This document shows, piece after piece, positions 17,089-23,843 of a stretch of DNA of 64,000 bases. The stretch's first letter is position 1. Each line of letters opens with the position of its first letter. The notes beneath the pieces are model-generated. The model was given only the letters and a program-made list of their open reading frames with translations, was not told the DNA's origin and searched no databases. The DNA is from Thermoleophilia bacterium (lineage in GTDB: Bacteria > Actinomycetota > Thermoleophilia > Gaiellales > Gaiellaceae). The position numbers and the translations under genes are program-made. The stretch covers positions 1 through 64,000 of the forward strand of contig JADLFG010000016.1 in assembly GCA_020845695.1 (NCBI GenBank). The letters run 5' to 3'.

Positions 17089-18474
17089 CTACGTGCCGCT
17101 CGTGAGAGCGCGATGAGAGCCGCCGGCCGGCAGGGAGAGCCAGACGTCGGCGCCGCCGCCGGGCCGGTTCGTGGCCGCCGCGCACCCGCCATGCCCGCGG
17201 GCGATCGCGTCGGCGATCGCGAGCCCGAGCCCGCTGCCGCCGCTGGAGCGGGCCTCGTCGGCGCGGCTGAAGCGCTCGAACGCCCGCGCCAGGAAGGGGG
17301 GCGGGAAGCCGCTGCCCTCGTCGGTCACGTGGAGCTCGACCGTGCCGGCTCGCTCGCTTCCGGTCAGCTCGACCGCGCCTTCGCCGTGTCGAAGCGCGTT
17401 CTCGAGCAGGTTCGCGAGCGCCTGCTCGAGCCGGGCCCGGTCGGCGACGACCGAGAGCCCGGGCGGGCAGTCGACGCGCAACTCCCGGCCCGCCGCCGCC
17501 GTCCGCTGCTCGAAGCGAGCGGCGACGCGCCGGAGCAGCTCGCGGGCGTTCTCGCGGGCGGGCGCGAGCCACGGCTCGTCGCGGGCGGAGCGGGCGAGCA
17601 CGAGCAGGTCGTCGGCGAGCCGGGCGAGGCCGTCCACCTCCTCGGCCGCCGAGCGCAGGGTCCGCTCGAGCTCGGCTGCGGGGCGGGGCCGGCGCAGGGC
17701 GAGCTCGAGCTCGGCCTTGAGGAGCGCGAGCGGGGTGCGCAGCTCGTGGCTCGCGTCGGCGACGAAGCGCTGCTCGCGGGCGAGCGTCGCCTCGAGCCGG
17801 GCGAGCAGGTCGTTGAGGGTGGCGCCGAGCCGGGCGATCTCGTCGTTCGCGGCCGGCACCGGCAGGCGCGTGCCGGTCTCGCCCGCGGAGATCGTCTCGG
17901 CGCGGCGGCGCATCGCCTCGACCGGCCGCAGCGCCGCGGCCGAGAGCCCGTAGCCGGCGAGCGCCGCGAGGAAGAGCGCGATCGGTCCGCCGGTCGCGAG
18001 CTGCGTGCGCAGGCTCGCGAGCGCGTCGTCGCGGTCGTCGAGGGCGGCGCCGACGACGACGACGACGTCCCCGGCGGGGCGGGCGAGCAGGCGCACGGGC
18101 TCCTCGAAGCCGGGTGGCTGCCGGCGACCGACGAGCAGGGCGCCGCCGCGGGCCCGGTCGAGCTCGGTACCCGAGAGCAGCGGCGAGCCGGCTGCCTGCG
18201 GCGTCGCGTCGAGGAGTCGTCCGTCCGCCGCCAGGATCTGGGCGAAGCTCTCCTCGGCCTCGACGAGGCGCCCCGCGTCGCCGCCGAGCCCGGTCCCCGG
18301 CTGCCCGGCCAGCGCGGCGACGTCATCGGCGCGCGCGCGCAGCCCCTGGTCGAGCGTGCGGTCGAGCGAGTCGGCGAGCCGCGCGTAGAGGAAGCCGCCG
18401 AGCGCGGCGAGGACGAGCGCCATCACGACCGCGAACGCGAGCGTCAGGCGCACCCTGAGCGGCAGCCGGCTCAC
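17089..18474 (-). CDS. Two-component sensor histidine kinase
   Basis: A 461-aa membrane kinase. It has TM1 near residues 9-28, an extracytoplasmic region of about 110 residues, TM2 near 150-170, a HAMP linker, the H-box ASHELRTPLALLKAE, an N-box (LANLLENALRHG), a G1 box (DEGSGFPP) and a G2 box (GGSGLGLAI). It autophosphorylates on the H-box histidine and passes the phosphate to the adjacent regulator. Its GTG start overlaps the regulator stop by 4 bp. The sensed signal is unknown. Confidence 0.93.
   Translation of the reverse strand: MSRLPLRVRLTLAFAVVMALVLAALGGFLYARLADSLDRTLDQGLRARADDVAALAGQPGTGLGGDAGRLVEAEESFAQILAADGRLLDATPQAAGSPLLSGTELDRARGGALLVGRRQPPGFEEPVRLLARPAGDVVVVVGAALDDRDDALASLRTQLATGGPIALFLAALAGYGLSAAALRPVEAMRRRAETISAGETGTRLPVPAANDEIARLGATLNDLLARLEATLAREQRFVADASHELRTPLALLKAELELALRRPRPAAELERTLRSAAEEVDGLARLADDLLVLARSARDEPWLAPARENARELLRRVAARFEQRTAAAGRELRVDCPPGLSVVADRARLEQALANLLENALRHGEGAVELTGSERAGTVELHVTDEGSGFPPPFLARAFERFSRADEARSSGGSGLGLAIADAIARGHGGCAAATNRPGGGADVWLSLPAGGSHRALTSGT
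17102..17119 (-). promoter_or_regulatory. Probable response-regulator binding site upstream of the secreted-protein gene
   Basis: On the minus strand the 7-mers CTCTCAT and CTCTCAC occur 11 bp apart, the spacing typical of tandem OmpR/PhoB-family half-sites. They lie just past the kinase stop codon, about 50 bp before the secreted-protein start. A TAGCGT hexamer at 17086-17091 could serve as the -10. The same paired 7-mers occur at 19179-19196. Confidence 0.55.
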
Positions 18475-19151
18475 GTGCCGCCGTCCCGGCGCAGCCGGTA
18501 GCCGGCGCCGCGCACGGTCTCGATCGAGTCGCGCCCGAACGGGCGGTCGATCTTCTCGCGCAGGTAGCGGACGTAGACGTCGACGACGTTCGAGCGGCGC
18601 TCGTAGTCCTCGTCCCAGGCGTGCTCGAGCAGCTCGAAGCGCGAGAGTACCCGGCCGGGGCGGCGCATGAACGTCTCGAGCAGCGCGAGCTCCTTCGCCG
18701 ACAGGTCGAGCTCCCTCCCGCCGCGCCAGACCTGGCGGGTGGCCGGGTCGAGGCGCAGGTCGCCGACCTCGAGCACCGCCGGCCGCTCGGGCTGACCCCG
18801 GCGCGCGAGCGCCCGCAGCCGCGCGCCGAGCTCCTCGAGCGAGAACGGCTTGGTCAGGTAGTCGTCGGCGCCGGCGTCGAGGCCGGCGACGCGGTCGGCG
18901 ACGGCGTCGCGGGCGGTCAGCATCAGCACGGGCGTCCAGATTCCGGCCGCCCGGAGCTGGTGGCAGACCTCGAATCCGTCCGTGCCGGGGAGCATCACGT
19001 CGAGCACGATCGCGTCGTAGGCGCTCGCGCGCCCGCGCCAGAGCGCCTCGTCGCCGCGGGCGGCGACGTCGGCGAGGTGGCCGTCCTCGACCAGGGCCCG
19101 GCGCAGCAGCCCGGCCAGCTTCGTGTCGTCCTCGACGATCAGGACCCGCAT
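18471..19151 (-). CDS. OmpR/PhoB-family response regulator
   Basis: A 226-aa regulator with a receiver domain (acidic pocket VEDD, phosphoacceptor Asp in IVLDVMLPG, Thr/Ser in LMLTARD, Lys in YLTKPF) and a C-terminal winged helix (residues about 130-220, ending RGAGYRLR). It is the first gene of the two-component operon. Paired CTCTCAY 7-mers 28-45 bp upstream of its ATG suggest autoregulation. Confidence 0.95.
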   Translation of the reverse strand: MRVLIVEDDTKLAGLLRRALVEDGHLADVAARGDEALWRGRASAYDAIVLDVMLPGTDGFEVCHQLRAAGIWTPVLMLTARDAVADRVAGLDAGADDYLTKPFSLEELGARLRALARRGQPERPAVLEVGDLRLDPATRQVWRGGRELDLSAKELALLETFMRRPGRVLSRFELLEHAWDEDYERRSNVVDVYVRYLREKIDRPFGRDSIETVRGAGYRLRRDGGT

Positions 19152-19178
19152 GGCGCAGGTCGAATGGTTGCAGGGACG

Positions 19179-19196
19179 ATGAGAGGGCGGTGAGAG
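19179..19196 (-). promoter_or_regulatory. Probable autoregulatory site upstream of the response-regulator gene
   Basis: Two 7-mers, CTCTCAC and CTCTCAT on the minus strand, are 11 bp apart and about 28 bp from the start codon. The arrangement matches the site at 17102-17119 in sequence and spacing, which points to a shared DNA-binding regulator, most simply the neighbouring OmpR-family protein. Confidence 0.55.
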
Positions 19197-19206
19197 CGGG
19201 CCGGTG

Positions 19207-19521
19207 CTACGGCTTCACGCGCAGGCCGCCGTTGCGGGCCGCGCCTTCGAGGAAGGCGAGCCAGTCGCGCCAGAGTCTCGCGTCCTCGAGCGCGCGCGGC
19301 TCCGCCGAAGCGGCGTCGAGCGCCTCCTCGAGCTCGAGCTCGGACACGTACCAGTCCTCGGGTGTCTCGAGCTTGTGCAGCGGGATCCCGGCGCCGCCCT
19401 CGCGGCCGCAGACCATCCGCTGGGCGATCATCTCGTCGCGTAGCGCCGCCATCTGGTCGCCGCGGAGCCAGACGTGGCCGCCGATCCCGTCGTGGCGCTG
19501 CCACCAGACGTGGAAGGCCAC
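19207..19521 (-). CDS. Conserved-looking small protein downstream of an acyl-CoA synthetase
   Basis: A 104-aa protein with GTG start 5 bp after the acyl-CoA synthetase stop (ACACCC before the GTG; the ribosome site is weak). It is rich in Trp and acidic residues (FHVWWQRHDGIGGHVWLRG, ETPEDWYVSELELEEALD) and has no signal peptide or membrane segment. I do not recognise the family. The tight spacing suggests co-translation with the synthetase. Confidence 0.6.
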   Translation of the reverse strand: MAFHVWWQRHDGIGGHVWLRGDQMAALRDEMIAQRMVCGREGGAGIPLHKLETPEDWYVSELELEEALDAASAEPRALEDARLWRDWLAFLEGAARNGGLRVKP

Positions 19522-19526
19522 GGGTG

Positions 19527-21095
19527 TCAGCCCTCGCCGCGCGCGCGGCGCTCCTCGAGCTGGCGCAGCTCGACGCGGCGGATCTTGCCGCTGCGCGTCT
19601 TTGGCAGCTCGGCGACGAACTCGATCTCGCGCGGGTACTTGTAGGGGGCGGTGACCCGCTTGACGTGGTCCTGGAGGCCGCGGGCGAGCTCGCCGGTCGC
19701 GTCCTCGCCGGGGCGGAGCACGACGAACGCTTTCACGATCTGGCCGCGGTCGGGGTCCGGCTTGCCGACGACCGCGCTCTCGGCGACCGCCGGGTGCTCG
19801 AGCAGGGCGCTCTCGACCTCGAACGGGCCGATCCGGTAGGCGGCGGAGAGGATCACGTCGTCGGCGCGGCCCGCGAACCAGAGGTAGCCGTCCTCGTCGC
19901 GGCTGGCGCGGTCGCCGGTCACGTACCAGTCGCCGCGGAAGACCCGCTCGGTCTCTTCCGGCTGCTCCCAGTAGCCGGCAAAGAGGGTCGGCGGGCGCCC
20001 GGCGAGAGCGATGTTGCCCTCCTCGCCGGCCGGCAGCTCGCGGCCGTCCTCGTCGATCACGGCGAGCCGGTGGCCGGGGGTGGGGAGCCCCATCGAGCCC
20101 GGCCTGATCTCCATCCCCGGGAGGTTGCCGGCGAGCAGCGTGTTCTCGGTCTGCCCGTAGCCGTCGCGGATCGTGAGGCCGAACGTGTCGCGGAAGACGC
20201 GGATCACCTCGGGGTTGAGCGGCTCGCCGGCGGAGACGGCGTGGCGCAGGCCGGAGAGGTCGAAGCGCTCGAGCCCGTCCAGCTTCGCGGCGAGCCGGTA
20301 CTCGGTCGGGGCCTGGCAGAGGACGGTGACGCCGAGCTCCCGGACGAGCCCGAGCCGCTCGGCCGGGTCGAAGCCGCCCTCGTGGAGCACGATCGGGGCG
20401 CCGGCGCTCCACGGGCCGAGCAGCACGTTCCAGATCGACTTCGCCCAGCCCGTGCCTGCGGTGCACCAGACGAGGTCGTCGGCGCTCGCGGCGAGCCAAC
20501 TCTCGGCCTGGCGGCGCTTCGCGTGGCAGTAGCCGTGCGTGTGGACGACGCCCTTGGGGTTCTTCGTCGTCCCGGAGGTGTAGAGGATGAAGGCGGGGTC
20601 GCCCGCGGCGGTGTCCTCGGTCGGCGCCGAGTCGGGCTGGCGGGCGAGCCGTGCCGCCCCCTCGTCGAGCCAGAGCACCGCGGGCGGCGCGTCGAGCTGG
20701 GCCCGCATCAGCTCGATCTCCGTCTCGGCGGCGCGCCCGGCGATGAGCAGGCGGGCGCCCGAGTGGCTCGCCCGGAACGCGAGGTCCTTGGCGCGCAGCA
20801 TCTCGGCGCACGGGATCGCGACCGCGCCGGCCTTCATGACGGCGAGCAGGAGCGGATGCCAGTCGAGCGTCTTGCCGACGAGCGCGAGCACCCGGTCGCC
20901 GCGCCCGATCCCGAGCTCGCGCAGGAGACCCGCCCAGCGGGCGGTCGCGGCCGCAACCTCGCCGAACGGAACGTCCCGGACCGAGCCGGCCGCGTCGACG
21001 AAGCGAATCGCGAGCCGTTCCGGCTCGCCCGCGAGCGGCTCGACCACGTCGCGGGCGAAGTTGAAGCGGGCCGGGACGTTCCATGCCGCGTCCAT
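19527..21095 (-). CDS. AMP-forming acyl-CoA synthetase (medium-chain / acetyl-CoA-synthetase-like)
   Basis: A 522-aa ANL-superfamily adenylate-forming enzyme that activates a carboxylic acid as acyl-AMP and then acyl-CoA. Motifs are the P-loop YTSGTTKNPKG (near residue 175), GYGQTE (A5 motif), the hinge-region GRADDVILSAAYRIGPFE (A8) and the catalytic lysine in KTRSGKIRR near the C terminus. The overall pattern is closest to medium-chain acyl-CoA synthetases; the chain length used cannot be read from sequence. It starts at an ATG and leads the small protein gene. Confidence 0.9.
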   Translation of the reverse strand: MDAAWNVPARFNFARDVVEPLAGEPERLAIRFVDAAGSVRDVPFGEVAAATARWAGLLRELGIGRGDRVLALVGKTLDWHPLLLAVMKAGAVAIPCAEMLRAKDLAFRASHSGARLLIAGRAAETEIELMRAQLDAPPAVLWLDEGAARLARQPDSAPTEDTAAGDPAFILYTSGTTKNPKGVVHTHGYCHAKRRQAESWLAASADDLVWCTAGTGWAKSIWNVLLGPWSAGAPIVLHEGGFDPAERLGLVRELGVTVLCQAPTEYRLAAKLDGLERFDLSGLRHAVSAGEPLNPEVIRVFRDTFGLTIRDGYGQTENTLLAGNLPGMEIRPGSMGLPTPGHRLAVIDEDGRELPAGEEGNIALAGRPPTLFAGYWEQPEETERVFRGDWYVTGDRASRDEDGYLWFAGRADDVILSAAYRIGPFEVESALLEHPAVAESAVVGKPDPDRGQIVKAFVVLRPGEDATGELARGLQDHVKRVTAPYKYPREIEFVAELPKTRSGKIRRVELRQLEERRARGEG

Positions 21096-21117
21096 CTCGG
21101 CGCGATTGTACGAAAGC

Positions 21118-21145
21118 GGGGCGGCCCGATCGCTCGGGCCGCCCC
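21118..21145. repeat. Perfect 12-bp inverted repeat in the leader of the acyl-CoA synthetase gene
   Basis: A 12-bp perfect stem (21118-21129 with 21134-21145) and TCGC tetraloop lie 22 bp upstream of the synthetase ATG. A second, weaker inverted repeat with TCGAGACG / CGTCTCGA arms follows at 21150-21180. They may form leader RNA structures or terminate antisense reading; no T-tract is present. Confidence 0.5.
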
Positions 21146-21278
21146 GGGGTCGAGACGTGGCTGCGGCCCCACCGTCTCGACAACCCCCACGCGGAGAATG
21201 CCGCGAAACCGGTGACGCCGCCTCACCCGCGCGGGTGAACCTCCCTCCCCCGTCCGGGGGACGGAGCGCCGCTGTTCC

Positions 21279-21284
21279 TATACT
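21279..21284 (+). promoter_or_regulatory. -10 element of the tRNA-Lys promoter
   Basis: TATACT ends 7 bp before the first base of the tRNA. No good -35 hexamer is visible at 17 bp upstream in this GC-rich stretch. Confidence 0.5.
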
Positions 21285-21291
21285 CGACCGG

Positions 21292-21364
21292 GGGCCGTTA
21301 GCTCAGCCGGTAGAGCAGGGGACTTTTAATCCCAAGGTCGCTGGTTCGAGTCCAGCACGGCCCA
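21292..21364 (+). tRNA. tRNA-Lys (anticodon TTT)
   Basis: A 73-nt tRNA. The acceptor arm pairs GGGCCGT with ACGGCCC, the D arm contains TAGCTCAGCCGGTAGAGCA, the anticodon loop CTTTTAA gives anticodon TTT, and the T arm contains GGTTCGAGTCC. The discriminator base is A and no CCA is encoded. It sits at the boundary between housekeeping genes and a minus-strand defence region, a common integration position. Confidence 0.97.
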
Positions 21365-21548
21365 TGGGGGAGACGTCGACGTGATGGATCCGAGAGATCC
21401 GGGACTTCGTCGCATCGAGGATGTTCTCGACTTCGTGGCCGCACTCGGCGACGACCTGGCTGTCGCGCATGAAGACGCGGCCGATCTCGTCGAAGTTGTC
21501 CGCGGCAGCGATGCAGATGCCGATCGCACTGGGATCAGCCCACGGCAA
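21303..21548 (-). CDS. Doubtful small ORF running antisense into the tRNA-Lys gene
   Basis: An 81-codon frame in which the first ~55 codons have coding-like G/C third positions (IAAADNFDEIGRVFMRDSQ, VVAECGHEVENILDATKS). The last ~20 are antisense to the tRNA (GLEPATLGLK is the usual antisense-tRNA peptide). It may be a remnant of an inserted gene cut at the tRNA. No family is recognised. Confidence 0.25.
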   Translation of the reverse strand: MPWADPSAIGICIAAADNFDEIGRVFMRDSQVVAECGHEVENILDATKSRISRIHHVDVSPMGRAGLEPATLGLKVPCSTG

Positions 21549-21588
21549 GGGGGTGGGCGAGTCCGCCCGGGCACCGGCGGCCCTGGCC

Positions 21589-22155
21589 TCACGGCTCGCG
21601 CCTGGGGCTGAGGAGCTCCATCTCGTCCGCTTCGACGACGACGATCCCCCCGGCCCACGCCACGACGCTCTGGTCGTCCATGACGACGATGTACGCGCCG
21701 CCCCAGATGTCGTCGGGGGCGGCTACCACGACGCCGGTCGAGCCGCTCGGGACTTCGTAGACGCTCCGCTTGAGGCGGACCCGGTCCCCTTCACGGAAAC
21801 CGCCGCTGGCTCTGGGAAACGGAAACAGGCGGTACGAGAGATTGCGCCCCGCCACGTACGCGTAATTGTCCCCGATGTGGGCGAGGGCGTAGTCCTCGAC
21901 GGCGATGCGGGCAGCTTCTATCTCGTCGGGGGTGCGGGCTGTGTCGACGAGCCTGAGCACACGGCCGGGCTCGGGGTGGTCGCGCTCGAGCTCGTCGAGC
22001 CACTGCCGGTAGGTCTGGGCATCTCCGGTCTCCGGGTCGAGCGGCCGCAGGTCGCCAGGGAACCAGCAGAACCGAAAGCTGCGGGGCGGGGTGCGGCAGA
22101 GCCGCCAGAACTGCTCGGCGCTCTCCCACGCCCAGGGGTCAGGGCTGGTGCTCAA
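21589..22155 (-). CDS. Unknown protein with C-terminal SH3/KOW-like barrel, partner of the nucleotidyltransferase
   Basis: A 188-aa protein with TTG start that overlaps the nucleotidyltransferase stop by 4 bp (TTGA). The N-terminal half is Trp- and charge-rich (DPWAWESAEQFWRLC). The C-terminal ~70 residues (FREGDRVRLKRSVYEV, GSTGVVVAAPDDIWGG, AYIVVMDDQSVVAWA) resemble small SH3-like barrels such as DUF4926 or KOW domains; that is pattern recognition, not a match I could verify. Its coupling to the nucleotidyltransferase suggests a joint function, perhaps nucleic-acid binding. Confidence 0.65.
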   Translation of the reverse strand: MSTSPDPWAWESAEQFWRLCRTPPRSFRFCWFPGDLRPLDPETGDAQTYRQWLDELERDHPEPGRVLRLVDTARTPDEIEAARIAVEDYALAHIGDNYAYVAGRNLSYRLFPFPRASGGFREGDRVRLKRSVYEVPSGSTGVVVAAPDDIWGGAYIVVMDDQSVVAWAGGIVVVEADEMELLSPRREP

Positions 22156-23255
22156 GGCTCGATCTCCGAACTTCGGATCGCCGCCATGGCCGCCTGCGAC
22201 CAGAGCATGCCGTAGGGTCCTTGGTAGCGCTCAGGGTGCAGCGGGTCGTCGGCGGGGAGGATCTCGCGGAGCCTCTCCTCGATAGCAGGGACGTCGGCCC
22301 AGCGGCGGTAGAGGCGTTCGCCGCGGTCGAGTTCGGCTTCGGTGACCTTGGCGTCGGGCTTCTCCCAGCCGCAGGCGCGGCAGACGACCCACGTCTTGTC
22401 GGAAGCGAAGGCCTCGGCGTCTCGCTGGGGCAACAGGCGGAAGTCCCAGACGAGATCGGCGGAGGCGCAGCGGGGGCAGAAGCCGAGGACGCCCCTCCAG
22501 AACTCCCCGTTCTGCCGCCAGAAGGAAACCTGGGAGCGGACGAGCCACTGGTCGACGTGGCGCCGGTCTGGCTCCGGGCGAAGCGGGGAGGTGTCGACGA
22601 GCTCGACGAGCTCGCGCTCGAGATCGGCGACCCAGGCGAGAGCGTGTTGGAGGGTTCGTTCGCCGCGGCGGACGGCCATGATCTCGGACCGTTCCGGCTC
22701 GGGGACGGGGAGGGTGAGCCGGCCGGTGCGGAGGAGCTCGACGCCTTGGACGCCGAGGCGGAGCATGTGCATCGCGTACTTGGTGTCGTACCCGTGTGCC
22801 CGCTCGAACTCGGGTCGTCGGCTGCGTTTCTGGCCGCGCTCGCCGAGCAGCCGTTCCTTCTGCGCGGTGAGGTAGCCAAGGAACGCGCGGCCCGCCTGCC
22901 GGGAGACAATCCGGGGCGCGAGTCCTTGGAGCTCCTGTCCGAGCGGGGTGGCGACGGTAGGGGACGGCGCGAACAGGAGCAGGAGGACCGTCGGGTTCCC
23001 CTTGAGCGCGAGGCGAACGTACTTGCGCAGGCCGTAGATGACGAGGTCGAGGTCGCCGGGGCCCGAGCGGACACCTTCGGGCTTCGTCCGGTGGACAACC
23101 TGTTCGAACCGGTCGAGGCCGATCGCGGTTGCGGCCGGCTCGACGAGAACACCCATCTCGTCCCGATCGTCCTGGCCCTCGAGCGCGAGCCCGTGCAGGG
23201 TCGAGCCGACCGTGGAACGCAGGATCGTTCTGACCTCGGCTTCCTCGAGTCTCAT
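22152..23255 (-). CDS. Polymerase-beta-type nucleotidyltransferase (RlaP-like, PF10127) with zinc ribbon
   Basis: A 367-aa protein. The N-terminal ~180 residues fit the RNA-repair-associated nucleotidyltransferase family: GSTLHGLALEGQDDRDEMG supplies the GSxxxG motif and the metal-binding acidic pair, and GDLDLVIYGLRKY supplies the third acidic residue. Near residues 270-325, CPRC ... CRAC forms a zinc ribbon that is unusual for the family. RlaP-type enzymes are found in phages and mobile regions and are linked to RNA ligation/repair, but the reaction of this protein is not established. The start is ATG. Confidence 0.82.
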   Translation of the reverse strand: MRLEEAEVRTILRSTVGSTLHGLALEGQDDRDEMGVLVEPAATAIGLDRFEQVVHRTKPEGVRSGPGDLDLVIYGLRKYVRLALKGNPTVLLLLFAPSPTVATPLGQELQGLAPRIVSRQAGRAFLGYLTAQKERLLGERGQKRSRRPEFERAHGYDTKYAMHMLRLGVQGVELLRTGRLTLPVPEPERSEIMAVRRGERTLQHALAWVADLERELVELVDTSPLRPEPDRRHVDQWLVRSQVSFWRQNGEFWRGVLGFCPRCASADLVWDFRLLPQRDAEAFASDKTWVVCRACGWEKPDAKVTEAELDRGERLYRRWADVPAIEERLREILPADDPLHPERYQGPYGMLWSQAAMAAIRSSEIEP

Positions 23256-23378
23256 CTGCCCAGCACGGTTGGGAGTCGCGCCTCGATGCGTGCGGTCTTA
23301 CGGGAGGGCACGTGGAGCCGGATCCAAGGCGTCACATCTATGTCATGCCGTCGTGGCGGCCGGCAAGGGGTAGAGACG

Positions 23379-23723
23379 ATGGCGACGCTCAAGCGGGCGG
23401 GTGAGCCTTCGACGCCGATCTTGCCCGGGAACTCGAGGATCTCTAGTTCGCGCGGATGTACGCGCTCGAGCTCGCGAAGCTTAACGCGATGGCAGGCATC
23501 CTCGACGTGATCGAGGCGGCCCGGAGAGAAGCACCTGTGGAAAGCGAAGATCGGGCGTCGGATCGACCCCAAGCCGTCCGCGGTGAGCCGGCTGCTCGGC
23601 GGCGGCGAGCAGAACCCGACCTAGGACACGCTCGTCGACCTCGCCTACGCCGTCGACCTCGAGCTCGAAGTGAAGGTGAAGAAGGCGCCGAAGCGGCGCG
23701 CCGTCTCCGAGCCGGTCAAGGTC
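23379..23723 (+). pseudogene. Decayed XRE-type HTH antitoxin-like gene
   Basis: Reading across frames restores a familiar antitoxin layout: ATG at 23379 (ATLKRAGEP), a second frame from 23408 (FDADLARELEDL, stop, FARMYALELAKLNAMAGIL), then a third frame from about 23529 (AVSRLLGGGEQNPT, stop, DTLVDLAYAVDLELEV). Two frameshifts and two TAG codons (23444-23446, 23622-23624) disable it. The segment AVSRLLGGGEQNPT-x-DTLVDLAYA is typical of helix 3-5 of XRE repressors. No toxin partner is recognised next to it; the ends are approximate. The rest of the gap between the two island operons (23256-23843) holds nothing I can name. Confidence 0.7.
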
Positions 23724-23843
23724 CTTCGCGCCGCATTTCCGCATTGGGACGCTGTTAGCGTTGAACAGGACGTCCGCCGAGGGCGCTCTGTCGTCAACGC
23801 TCGGGCGCGGGGCCAACGCCTGCGCGCGAGCCAAGCAGCGACA

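Noticed and set aside
23252..23572. 106-codon minus-strand frame upstream of the nucleotidyltransferase
   Set aside because: It overlaps the antitoxin relic on the other strand, has no ribosome site and no family resemblance.
23622..23624. In-frame TAG in the HTH relic as a recoded codon
   Set aside because: The same sequence carries a second TAG and two frameshifts, so decay explains it better than recoding.
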